From: Paramoeba atlantica
Taxonomy: Eukaryota > Discosea
Reading direction: 5' to 3'
Length of the DNA stretch: 64,000 nt
Assembly (NCBI GenBank): GCA_977017575.1
Contig: CDRNVI010000029.1
Coordinates: forward strand, 1 to 64,000
The notes beneath the pieces were generated by a model. It had not been told where the DNA came from and did no database searches. It was given only the letters and a program-made list of their open reading frames with translations. A program made the position numbers and the translations under genes. Shown one piece after another: positions 9,512 to 17,584 of the stretch; positions within the stretch are counted from its first letter, which is position 1; each line of letters opens with the position of its first letter.

Positions 9512-9748
9512 GATGCTGGTCGATGCCGGCAGGGTCTATGCTCACGCCTAGTCCGCCAGGGCTAGGTACTCCAAGTGAGGTAGGACATGGGTAGGGAACT
9601 TTGTTCCTCCCCGTCGGCCAGCATCATGCTCCGCGACCGTGCCGCTGTCGGCACAGGCCCATTGCTTGCGCCCTCTCGTACAACAAGAGAAGGGTTACCA
9701 AGGCAAGCTGGGAGAGGTCGAAAGACCCGGTCCGGAACGCGCGAATGG
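9512..9748 (+). other. Conserved structured RNA in the B1 3' UTR
   Basis: The closing stem pairs GATGCTGGTCG (9512-9522) with CGGCCAGCATC (9615-9625). The hairpin at 9547-9566 pairs CCTAGTCC with GGGCTAGG around GCCA. GTGCCG/CGGCAC (9639-9654) replaces GTGTCG/CGACAC of family A by a compensated U-A to C-G swap. The CCCTCTC/GAGAAGGG helix replaces CCCTCCC/GGGAAGGG. GGTC-GAAA-GACC is at 9716-9727 and GCGAATGG ends the module. Confidence 0.87.
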
Positions 9749-9990
9749 TTCGGGGAAAGTCTGCCCCTCCTAGCCGAGGGAGACCTTACCCTCCCTGGAA
9801 AGCTGGTAAGATTGGTAAGGGGAAGTGGGTAAGATGGGAAATCATGTATTTGCTAGTTATATATTTTGCTCGTTTTTAAAATGGGGGGAAGTGAGGGAAA
9901 GAAGTTGAGCAAGTAGGAAAGTAAGTGAGAAAGTCATACCGTACATACATATATAAAGTTAGAACTCGTACTCTTCCCCCCCTATTATCT

Positions 9991-10020
<30 letters not shown>

Positions 10021-10025
<5 letters not shown>

Positions 10026-10879
10026 TAGAAGATCTTTAACGATAAAGATACAGTTTCTGTACCTTGTTGAATTATTTTCTTTTCTTTATCTCACTCTTAC
10101 GCGCCATGGTTGTTTTAACTCGATCTAAGGCGAAGCAGGTCTCGAACTTCGAGCGCGAGGTGAAAGCACACACACTCGGCTGCTGGGACCAATTCGACGC
10201 AAACAAGGACCTTGTTAAAGGCAAGAGTACGTACCATGTAGACTTATACACTACACCCCTCCCACCTAATCCTTCAGCTGAATCTTTACGGCGAGCGGAC
10301 GAGATTGCACTCAGCATTACGAACTCTGTGGAAGGTGAGACCCCAGATACAGGGCAACAGCAGACAAGTACGGAAGAGGAACTTTTCTCCAGTGTCCGTC
10401 CAACTGAGGACTTCGAATTCCAGTTTGCGGGAGCAGAATCTTCTTCACTCAGCCTATCAAAAACCACAAATAAGGCTGTGAAGGAGAGGTGCGAACGACA
10501 TATCCGGAGGTCATACGACAACGAATATAATTACGAAAAAGATAAATTGCTCTTCCCCGATCTCACTCCTGAAGACCTTACTGTGTCTGTGAATGGATGC
10601 GGAAAAGGACGGAAAAAGAAGAAGCGACCCAAGAGCATCTCCCTTTCCCAATTGTGTGCTGAGTCCGGGGCCGACAGCGACGACCGTGACACCGCACAAT
10701 CAAGTTCCAACTCCCCTAGGCCATACACTCCTGAGGCTGAAAGTGACAGCAATCTGTCTGCGGCATCATCTCCGAAAAAACCGGACACAAAGCCCCATGC
10801 GGACACTTCAGTAAGTCTCAAGCGACACCGTACATACATATATAAAGTTAGAACTCGTACTCTTCCCCCCCTATTATCT

Positions 10880-10917
<38 letters not shown>
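10021..10917 (+). mobile_element. E-family mini-element with internal deletion (non-autonomous)
   Basis: It has an SL leader and a 5' coding region, then jumps at 10827 straight into the last 55 bases of the B-family tail (10827-10881, identical to 9938-9992), followed by poly(A) 10882-10917. The whole RT, endonuclease and most of the 3' UTR are absent. The join has only a short ACC overlap with B1. The size (~0.9 kb) and intact 5' and 3' ends suggest a template-switch product that could be mobilised in trans, as SINE-like derivatives are. That mobility is inference. Confidence 0.85.
10034..10069 (+). other. Fossil SL exon (E mini-element)
   Basis: CTTTAACGATAAAGATA followed by CAGTTTCTGTACCTTGTTG ends at 10069. 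It lies between the B1 poly(A) plus a short ACTCTTAGAAGAT spacer and a 5' UTR that begins AATTATTTTC, as in families A and F. Confidence 0.8.
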
Positions 10918-10918
<1 letters not shown>

Positions 10919-10930
10919 GCTTGCCACTGA
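10106..10930 (+). pseudogene. Family E N-terminal ORF fragment fused to a 3' tail
   Basis: From ATG 10106 the frame encodes MVVLTRSKAKQ, then GCWDQFDANKDLV / STYHVDLYTTPLPP and TPDTG, an FPDLTPEDL block, a basic KKKKRPKS stretch and an acidic Ser-rich linker, ending in SLKRHR. From there the frame is translated B-type tail (TYIYKVRTR...) and poly-Lys from the poly(A). No zinc finger or RT remains. The MV.LTRS start also occurs in family C. In F1 the same blocks lie just before the zinc fingers, so this fragment is the N-terminal ~240 residues of a polyprotein. Confidence 0.85.
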
Positions 10931-11187
10931 TTGCCTTGTGACCCTGTTTCCCATGGGCAAGATTCCACAGGACATTTCCTGGTGCCATATTGGGCTTTAG
11001 TCGGCGTGCTTGCAAATGACTCGTCTTTTCCTGAGGCTGGGGGAACTCGATGGCGTTTGAGGTTTACCTCACTGGAATCGCAGCTCTCTTGGGTTGATGT
11101 ATGGTCTGTGGTCGTTTCATCGCTACTCTCGGAGCCCAAGTCCTTCCCTGGGGGGCTGGAGGTGACGTTCCGCTTGGGTCGTTTCTT
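10918..11187 (-). pseudogene. Family E-like N-terminal fragment with first zinc finger, reverse strand
   Basis: Read from 11187 downward it encodes KKRPKRNVTSSPPGKDLGS, an acidic linker, EVNLKRHR, and then CPVESCPWETGSQGNQWQAF, the start of the first zinc finger. It breaks inside the codons for QAF where the poly(A) of the mini-element enters: the A/B equivalent here reads GCGTTTTATAACC, so the insertion fell in a short A tract of the plus strand. Its upstream half may be the fragment at 17113-17583, separated by the D elements. It is a broken relic. Confidence 0.8.
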
Positions 11188-11275
11188 TTTCTGTACCTTG
11201 TTGTGTTTTTATTTTTATTTTTACTCGTATGAACACGCAAAACGCCGAACAAATTATGAAGAGGGGATCAACGCT

Positions 11276-12166
11276 CAAGCCGACAGCACACGAACGAATT
11301 CACAAGCTGCACGCACCCAGCTAAGAAAGAGCATGAAGAATGAACACGAGAAGACAGCAGCAGAATTGAATGCAATACCGAGATTCCAAAATATCATAAA
11401 GCGAACGAAGGAGGCGAACAATCACTTAGATTCAACGTGCAACTACGTAAATCCATATCTTTTTCGTTACACTCTAATGATGCGCCTAGGAATTGCTCTA
11501 AGTAATGTGTCAGGCGAGATTACATGCCCTGGATGTGGAACAATCGAAACATCAAGCAAAATCATTCCTCACGTAGCGGGATGTTCACGATGTGCTGGCA
11601 TGAATTGCACGAGAAAACATTCTCATTTGGTACGCTATATTGCCGAAATGTGTTCCAAAGCTGGTCTTCCATGTGCGATCGAACCTCGTATTCATGCGTC
11701 CTTTTTTTGCACCAAATGCAAGTGCTCAATTTCCCCAGAAGCGGCGGAATACCATCCTTGCCGAGCGCGTCGAATTAGATCTGGCCCAGACCTAGCGATT
11801 ATGTGGCCAGATGTTGGAGAAATTTTATACGACGTTACCGTGGTACATACGTGCTGCAGCAGCTATGCAAAGCAGAGCAGCAATGCCCTGCTGCAGAGTG
11901 CGGAAGAGCGGAAGATAGCAAAATATGTCAAAGAAAAAGGTCTTGATCCAGAATGCTTTCGCTGCATAGCTGTGACAGATTGTGGAGTACTACATGAAGA
12001 GACAAAGGTTTTGCTGAAAACATTGGCGAAAAGAAATGATGTTGATTACAAGATTGTACGAGAAGCTTTTCAACTTGAACTGGAAAAATATTCAGCCTAT
12101 GCAGTCGTCTCTCAATTGCGCCAATATATAGAAACCGAGAAATGGGTAGGAGGACTCCGTCTTTAA
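11276..12166 (+). pseudogene. Family D C-terminal fragment (zinc knuckles and endonuclease)
   Basis: It encodes the CPGCGT..HVAGCSRC knuckle, an MNCTRKHSHLVRYIAEMC segment and a second CTKCKC..HPC knuckle, then SGPDLAI and LYDVTVVH, the likely PD-(D/E)XK-type endonuclease core. The RT is missing. It differs from D2 by Asp for Gly in the DPECF segment. An upstream open frame continues into unrelated sequence and is not part of the protein. Confidence 0.85.
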
Positions 12167-12180
12167 ACACTCCTCTGAAT

Positions 12181-12473
12181 ATTACATTTTCGCTGCTTTT
12201 AACATTTCGTTAATAATGTTTCGTTGCTTTCAGCCTTTGGTGATTAATAATGTTTCGTTGCTTTCAGCCTTTGGTGATTACTGTTTCGCTGCTTGGTTAG
12301 GTTTCAGCCTTTGGTTATTTTTGTTTTGCTGCTTGGTGATTATTGTTCCGCAGCTTTCAGCTCTTGGTTGTTACTGTTTCGCTGCTTTGGGTTATCACCG
12401 TTTCGCTGCTTTGAGTCGTCACTTTTTCGCTGCTTTCAGCATTCGGCTATTACTGTTTTGCTTTTTTGAGTAA
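12181..12473 (+). repeat. Degenerate tandem repeat in the D1 3' UTR
   Basis: Imperfect units built on GTTTCGCTGCTTTCAGCC and CTTTGGTGATTA recur about nine times, with spacing of roughly 25-40 bases. The first two units are the most alike. The same block is present in D2 at 16537-16829, so it belongs to the element. Its role is unknown. Confidence 0.75.
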
Positions 12474-12756
12474 CATGTGAATAAATAAAGGAACGGAAAA
12501 CACGTGAAACTATTATTTTGAGTATACAGCAACATTGTATACTGCCATTGTATACTACAACAAGACGTTAAAGTCGTAAAAAAAAAGGGATGCTTGTCGG
12601 GCGTGGTACTGTCGTCTGGCGGCTCTACATTTTCGGGAGACTTCTTTCGTACAAAATTGCAAGTCAGTAAAAATAAAAACAAAAATTTCACTTCAAACTC
12701 GGAAACAATACAAAAGCAAGTCAAAGACGAACACCATAGCGAAAAATGCCGGAAAC

Positions 12757-12820
12757 TTACAGTTTACATACGCTTACTATATCTGATTGACTATATGTTT
12801 TTCTTCCGGAAGTGCAATTC
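12757..12820 (+). repeat. 64-bp direct repeat, copy 1
   Basis: Identical to 13214-13277; starts TTACAGTTTACATACGC and ends GAAGTGCAATTC. The 393 bp between the copies shows no coding capacity. The pair may flag an old insertion or a local duplication. Confidence 0.9.
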
Positions 12821-13213
12821 TAAAAGTTTACGAAAAGAACTGTACAATGGAAATTTTGATTTCTGAGAATTATATTTACGTTAGTTGGCCGACGGGCATT
12901 GTACGTTTGTTATTCATAAGCTAGTATAGTGACACAAAGCATTATACAGTGAACTGGTAATAGAGCGCGTTTTTATCCTTTGAAACTTTTTGCCCCACCC
13001 ACCAACCCCCAAACCACTCCCCGCGTGGACACCCGTTCGAGAAAGGGAGGGAAGGGAGTTCTCTCCAGGAAAAAGTTCATGAGGTATATAAAATAGATTT
13101 GATACTTACTTCGCGAAGTTGATATTACAGTACTGGTGAAGATAATGTCTTTTACTCTGTTGTCCATGATGGATGTTATATTTCGGTAGCTCTGTAGTTC
13201 TACAGATTAAACA

Positions 13214-13277
13214 TTACAGTTTACATACGCTTACTATATCTGATTGACTATATGTTTTTCTTCCGGAAGTGCAATTC
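13214..13277 (+). repeat. 64-bp direct repeat, copy 2
   Basis: Exact partner of 12757-12820 at an offset of 457 bp. It lies about 110 bp upstream of the A run that precedes D2. Confidence 0.9.
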
Positions 13278-13390
13278 GTGTTTAATACAGTTGAAGTCAT
13301 GTTGCGCGGTGAATTCCTAGATCTTTTGACTGTATTTTGATCACTAGTTTCCTGATTATCGTTTTTGTACCTGTTAAAAAAAAAAAAAAA

Positions 13391-16300
13391 CATCCTGAAG
13401 ATTGCGAAGGCGCCTCCGATGATACCACAGGCGAAGAATCTGATGTGATGTCGGTGGATGAGGAAGTGACGTCGATGGATGGGGAAGTGGGGCAACGCAA
13501 AAACGAAGAATTTCCGAAGGCTCCAGATCACATCAACACCATTATCCATGAATGGGGCAAAGGAACGACGTGCGAACTGAGATGGGGATTCAAAAAAGAG
13601 CAGAAATATGCCTCAAAAGGAGTAGTGGTGAAGAGGACTGTCCGAAAAGGTATTGTAAAGCTGAAGGTGGAATACAAGCCAAGCGACGGAGACAATGGAC
13701 CCTCTGGTTTTATCTACCTTCCTCCATCTGCAAAAGTGAAAATTTGGTCCATTAAGGCACTGTGTCTAAATAAAGTAAAAAGCGTCGATGTGTCAATGGA
13801 AAACACTGGAAATTCAGAGAACAAGGAGGAGCGAGGCATTGAGGGAACATCTGATTTGGAACCGCTGCCAAAGATGGCACAAATTGATCCAACGTTTGCC
13901 GTCCATGTAATCGCGATTTTTCGTTCCATTATTAAAGCGTACCCGAAGGCTCAGACAGAAGCAGAAAGAACTGTTATCTGGCACAAACTCCTCGATACAC
14001 CACGGGACTCTTTGGCCACAATCCGTCTAAACTACCTACGGCGCCAGAGCTCCGTACAGCGTCGAGGGAGACGTGAGTGGGAAACTATCGATACGAACAT
14101 TACCGAGGAAGAACGACTTGTACAAGAAGTAGACAAACGATCAATTCGAAATGCATTGCAAGCAGCAAAGGCAGGAAATCTTGGAAAAGCTACCCGCATA
14201 CTCGACAATGTTTACAAGGACTCTGCTCTTCCACTCTGGGAAAAGGTTGACAAACTTCGAGATCTACACCCCAAAGGCCCTACACCTCAAACTTCTGATC
14301 GAGACTTCCCGCGAATTGCGATATTGGAACCTTCTGAACTTCGTCTAGCGACTGAAAAATTGTCAAAAGGTGCAGCTCCTGGCCCGACAGGTCTGAGTGA
14401 AAGCATGATGCGAATTTTAGTGGAGGACGAAGAATCCTGCCTTTCACTCTGCCACATGCTGAGAGACGTCATAAATGGGGAAGTTGCGAAAAGTGTCCGA
14501 GTAAGATTAACACGATGCAGAATGATAGCCCTTGCAAAACCGAACAATGGAATACGACCGGTTGCAATGGGGGAAACGCTGCTAAAAATTTGCGGTTGTA
14601 TCCTCCTTGAGCGCCATGCGAACTCCTTGTCAGACATATTCCAACCGATCCAAAGAGGCATATTACAAAAGAATGCATGTGAGTCCATTGTACATGAACT
14701 TTTGGAAGAGCATGAAGCTGGAGCCACAATTTTGACGATTGACTTCAAGAATGCATACAATACGCCACAACGTACGGCAATAGAAGAAGCGCTCCTTCAA
14801 TACCCGGTATTCAAACACTTTATGCGAATGTTCTATTTTGAATATGGTCAACCATCGGAACTTTTATTTTTCGCCAACGACTCATTACATTCCGTGATCG
14901 AAAGCTCGTCTGGGGTCCGTCAAGGATCAGCACTCTCTTCGGTTTATTTTTGCGCACTGCTACAAGGTCCTTTGAAAGAAATTGCGAAGCTCTATCCAGA
15001 GGTTACTATCAGAGCCTACCAGGACGATGTGACGATGAGCTCCAAAAATGAGTCGTCTTTGGAAGTTGCGTTCCTTCACCTCAAAGAACTAGCAAGTGGT
15101 CTGAATCTTGAAATTAATTCCCGTAAATGCGAAGTATTCCAAGGCAACAGTTCAACGAATAATCGAGGGATGGATCTCAAGGAACTTGGGGTGGAAGACT
15201 GTGTGGATTCCATCAAGGTCCTAGGAGCATACATCGGGCATAATAAAGCCGTTGAACGAAAGCTCTTGGAGAAGTTAGGGAAACATAAATGTTTATTTCG
15301 AAGACTTCGCGCTATGGGTCCCAGCAACTTGTCACTAGCGATTCTCAAGCGATGTACCATACCCCGTCATGATTACCACCTTCGAGTCCACAAACCTGGA
15401 GCTTCGTTTCTTCTTGCCCAGGTGTTCGACGAGGAAATCCATGAGATCTTAAAGAAATGGTGTGGTGCAGATAGTGAAGCACTTAAACTCTCTGCCCTCC
15501 CATGTAAAATGGGAGGTCTAGGAATCACCTCAACCGTTCTAAAGCAACGCTACTTTTTCGAAGCGTCCCTAAAATCTATTGATGAGCGATCGAAACCCAT
15601 TAATGCTCCGGTAGATAAGGGAGGCAAGAAACAAGCCGACAGCACACGAACGAATTCACAAGCTGCACGCACCCAGCTAAGAAAGAGCATGAAGAATGAA
15701 CACGAGAAGACAGCAGCAGAATTGAATGCAATACCGAGATTCCAAAATATCATAAAGCGAACGAAGGAGGCGAACAATCACTTAGATTCAACGTGCAACT
15801 ACGTAAATCCATATCTTTTTCGTTACACTCTAATGATGCGCCTAGGAATTGCTCTAAGTAATGTGTCAGGCGAGATTACATGCCCTGGATGTGGAACAAT
15901 CGAAACATCAAGCAAAATCATTCCTCACGTAGCGGGATGTTCACGATGTGCTGGCATGAATTGCACGAGAAAACATTCTCATTTGGTACGCTATATTGCC
16001 GAAATGTGTTCCAAAGCTGGTCTTCCATGTGCGATCGAACCTCGTATTCATGCGTCCTTTTTTTGCACCAAATGCAAGTGCTCAATTTCCCCAGAAGCGG
16101 CGGAATACCATCCTTGCCGAGCGCGTCGAATTAGATCTGGCCCAGACCTAGCGATTATGTGGCCAGATGTTGGAGAAATTTTATACGACGTTACCGTGGT
16201 ACATACGTGCTGCAGCAGCTATGCAAAGCAGAGCAGCAATGCCCTGCTGCAGAGTGCGGAAGAGCGGAAGATAGCAAAATATGTCAAAGAAAAAGGTCTT

Positions 16301-16522
16301 GGTCCAGAATGCTTTCGCTGCATAGCTGTGACAGATTGTGGAGTACTACATGAAGAGACAAAGGTTTTGCTGAAAACATTGGCGAAAAGAAATGATGTTG
16401 ATTACAAGATTGTACGAGAAGCTTTTCAACTTGAACTGGAAAAATATTCAGCCTATGCAGTCGTCTCTCAATTGCGCCAATATATAGAAACCGAGAAATG
16501 GGTAGGAGGACTCCGTCTTTAA
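13391..16522 (+). CDS. Family D ORF: reverse transcriptase (YQDD) and restriction-like endonuclease
   Basis: The open frame extends upstream into poly-Lys from the A run; the first ATG inside the element is 13448. After an acidic N-terminus, an HEWGKGT..RWGFKKEQKY block is shared with D3. RT motifs (numbered from 13337): GIRPVAMGETLLKICG, motif A TIDFKNAYN (Asp469), SGVRQGSALSSVYF, motif C YQDD (Asp563, Asp564), INSRKCEVF and VLGAYIG. C-terminal zinc knuckles start at Cys849 (CPGC..HVAGC). The endonuclease shows SGPDLAI (Asp937) and LYDVTVVH (Asp951). No C2H2 fingers are visible. It differs greatly from families A-C in sequence but keeps the RT-plus-C-terminal-endonuclease plan of CRE/R2-like elements. 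Assignment to the CRE clade is plausible, not proven. Confidence 0.9.
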   Translation, partial: HPEDCEGASDDTTGEESDVMSVDEEVTSMDGEVGQRKNEEFPKAPDHINTIIHEWGKGTTCELRWGFKKEQKYASKGVVVKRTVRKGIVKLKVEYKPSDGDNGPSGFIYLPPSAKVKIWSIKALCLNKVKSVDVSMENTGNSENKEERGIEGTSDLEPLPKMAQIDPTFAVHVIAIFRSIIKAYPKAQTEAERTVIWHKLLDTPRDSLATIRLNYLRRQSSVQRRGRREWETIDTNITEEERLVQEVDKRSIRNALQAAKAGNLGKATRILDNVYKDSALPLWEKVDKLRDLHPKGPTPQTSDRDFPRIAILEPSELRLATEKLSKGAAPGPTGLSESMMRILVEDEESCLSLCHMLRDVINGEVAKSVRVRLTRCRMIALAKPNNGIRPVAMGETLLKICGCILLERHANSLSDIFQPIQRGILQKNACESIVHELLEEHEAGATILTIDFKNAYNTPQRTAIEEALLQYPVFKHFMRMFYFEYGQPSELLFFANDSLHSVIESSSGVRQGSALSSVYFCALLQGPLKEIAKLYPEVTIRAYQDDVTMSSKNESSLEVAFLHLKELASGLNLEINSRKCEVFQGNSSTNNRGMDLKELGVEDCVDSIKVLGAYIGHNKAVERKLLEKLGKHKCLFRRLRAMGPSNLSLAILKRCTIPRHDYHLRVHKPGASFLLAQVFDEEIHEILKKWCGADSEALKLSALPCKMGGLGITSTVLKQRYFFEASLKSIDERSKPINAPVDKGGKKQADSTRTNSQAARTQLRKSMKNEHEKTAAELNAIPRFQNIIKRTKEANNHLDSTCNYVNPYLFRYTLMMRLGIALSNVSGEITCPGCGTIETSSKIIPHVAGCSRCAGMNCTRKHSHLVRYIAEMCSKAGLPCAIEPRIHASFFCTKCKCSISPEAAEYHPCRARRIRSGPDLAIMWPDVGEILYDVTVVHTCCSSYAKQSSNALLQSAEERKIAKYVKEKGLGPECFRCIAVTDCGVLHEETKVLLKTLAKRNDVDYKIVREAFQLELEKYSAYAVVSQLRQYIETEKWVGGLRL

Positions 16523-17004
16523 ACACTCCTCTGAATATTACATTTTCGCTGCTTTTAACATTTCGTTAATAATGTTTCGTTGCTTTCAGCCTTTGGTGAT
16601 TAATAATGTTTCGTTGCTTTCAGCCTTTGGTGATTACTGTTTCGCTGCTTGGTTAGGTTTCAGCCTTTGGTTATTTTTGTTTTGCTGCTTGGTGATTATT
16701 GTTCCGCAGCTTTCAGCTCTTGGTTGTTACTGTTTCGCTGCTTTGGGTTATCACCGTTTCGCTGCTTTGAGTCGTCACTTTTTCGCTGCTTTCAGCATTC
16801 GGCTATTACTGTTTTGCTTTTTTGAGTAACATGTGAATAAATAAAGGAACGGAAAACACGTGAAACTATTATTTTGAGTATACAGCAACATTGTATACTG
16901 CCATTGTATACTACAACAAGACGTTAAAGTCGTAAAAAAAAAGGGATGCTTGTCGGGCGTGGTACTGTCGTCTGGCGGCTCTACATTTTCGGGAGACTTC
17001 TTTC
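15632..17004. repeat. 1373-bp duplicated block, copy 2 (end of D2 and its flank)
   Basis: Partner of 11276-12648. Here the block is continuous with a full D ORF, so this is the likelier source. Confidence 0.88.
16537..16829 (+). repeat. Degenerate tandem repeat in the D2 3' UTR
   Basis: Same GTTTCGCTGCTTTCAGCC-type units as 12181-12473, identical in sequence. It lies between the stop codon and the ACATGTGAATAAATAAAGG segment that precedes the element end. The AATAAA there resembles a polyadenylation signal, though euglenozoans are not known to depend on one. Confidence 0.75.
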
Positions 17005-17112
17005 TTTTGGCTCTCAGCCAGCATACTATTTATTCACCCTTTCTGTTCTTCCCCGACTTGGTCTCCCACACCCCGACGTTCATTCATTAACAAAATCATT
17101 GTTCATTAACAT
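16943..17112. other. Short flank after D2
   Basis: 16943-17004 is the shared D flank. 17005-17112 contains TTCATTAAC repeats and joins the reverse-strand fragment that follows. I see no gene. It may be debris of the broken type-1 element. Confidence 0.5.
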
Positions 17113-17583
17113 TCATTTTTTCTTGTGTTTCTGCGGATCGTTCGATACAGAAAAGTCCAGATTCGGAGGTGTGAGATCGGGAAACGCTAGGATACTGGAA
17201 CCATATGTGTGGTGGTGACCTTCCGATTTCCGAAAATAACGCATGCGCTGCTCCTTCACAGCCTTGTTGGATGACTTTAACTGGCTGGGTGAAGGATCAT
17301 CTGCTCCCACGAATCGAAAACCTGAGGGGCAAGAAGACGAAGTAGAAGAGTCCGCTTCTTCAGACTGGACGTCGGATTGCTCGGTCGGACGGACTCTGGA
17401 GAAAAGTTCCTCCTCCGAGTTCGGTTGCGCGTGTCCAGTATCAGGAGTTGCACCTTCCCTAGAGTTTGTAATGCTGATCGCAATCTCGTCGGCGCGCTGC
17501 GTTGATTCGGGCGAAGGGTACGGTGGAAGAGGCGTCGTATACAGTTCTTCGGCGTACGTGCTCGCACCTTTTACGAGGTCTTT
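17113..17583 (-). pseudogene. Family E-like N-terminal fragment, reverse strand
   Basis: Read downward from 17583 it encodes NKDLVKGASTYAEELYTTPLPP, TPDTG, an acidic Ser-rich stretch, SNKAVKEQRMRYFRKS and FPDLTPPNLDFSVS, ending KHKKK. These blocks match the E mini-element (10200-10620) and F1 in order. The start codon, WDQF motif and everything after the basic stretch are missing here. The 5' side is cut exactly where the partial SL of D3 begins. Confidence 0.82.
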
Positions 17584-17584
17584 G

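Larger units (their letters stand above)
5488..10020 (+). mobile_element. B1, full-length family B non-LTR retrotransposon
   Basis: SL leader, T-rich 5' UTR with TACGTAGTATTC, intact ORF, structured 3' UTR, then a tail with GGGAAGTGAGGGAAAG and a final segment from 9938 (ACCGTACATACATATAT...) to CTATTATCTGC at 9992. Poly(A) is 9993-10020. Two further near-identical copies occur in the window: B2 (inverted) and B3. Protein differences among the three are few (for example KEP versus KAP, and LTA versus LTS), so they are recent sisters. Confidence 0.95.
11188..12586 (+). mobile_element. D1, deleted family D element
   Basis: It starts with a partial SL (TTTCTGTACCTTGTTG-like, 11188-11203) and a T-rich leader, then ATG 11229 (MNTQNAEQIM). 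At 11276 it jumps to the C-terminal third of family D. From 11276 to 12648 it is identical, except at 11946, to 15632-17004 in D2. The frame of the ATG is not that of the C-terminal part, so it is not a working gene. The 3' UTR carries degenerate repeats and ends in A9 (12578-12586). Confidence 0.87.
11276..12648. repeat. 1373-bp duplicated block, copy 1 (end of D1 and its flank)
   Basis: Matches 15632-17004 at an offset of 4356 bp with a mismatch at 11946. It extends 62 bases beyond the element's poly(A), so flanking DNA was copied too. Confidence 0.88.
12587..13390. other. Unassigned spacer between D1 and D2
   Basis: 12587-12648 duplicates the D2 flank (16943-17004) and is open on the minus strand (KKSPENVEPPDDSTTPDKHP), perhaps linker of a broken type-1 element into which D inserted. 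The stretch 12649-13376 is AT-rich and matches nothing else in the window. It holds a 64-bp direct repeat, a perfect TCTGTAG/CTACAGA hairpin at 13191-13206, and no convincing gene. Just before an A run (13377-13390) stands GTTTTTGTACCTGTT, a degraded look-alike of the SL 3' end. Confidence 0.6.
13391..16942 (+). mobile_element. D2, family D non-LTR retrotransposon, nearly complete
   Basis: It begins directly after an A14 run without a full SL, so the 5' end is probably truncated. By comparison with the D3 fragment about 110 N-terminal residues are missing. It has a long ORF, a repeat-bearing 3' UTR and ends in A9 (16934-16942). The same 61-bp flank follows D1 and D2, so the two were spread by block duplication and not by separate insertions. 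Confidence 0.87.

Noticed and set aside
10531-11139. A 202-residue reverse-strand ORF with poly-Phe.
   Set aside because: It runs from a real zinc-finger fragment through a poly(T) run into the antisense of the E mini-element; only 10918-11187 is genuine coding remnant.
13010-13060. A tRNA-like GTTCGA in a GC-rich patch.
   Set aside because: No acceptor, D or anticodon stems can be placed around it.
13362-13376. GTTTTTGTACCTGTT before D2 as a true SL leader.
   Set aside because: It has mismatches and a missing base relative to the leader and is followed by an A run, not an element 5' UTR; it may be decayed or chance.
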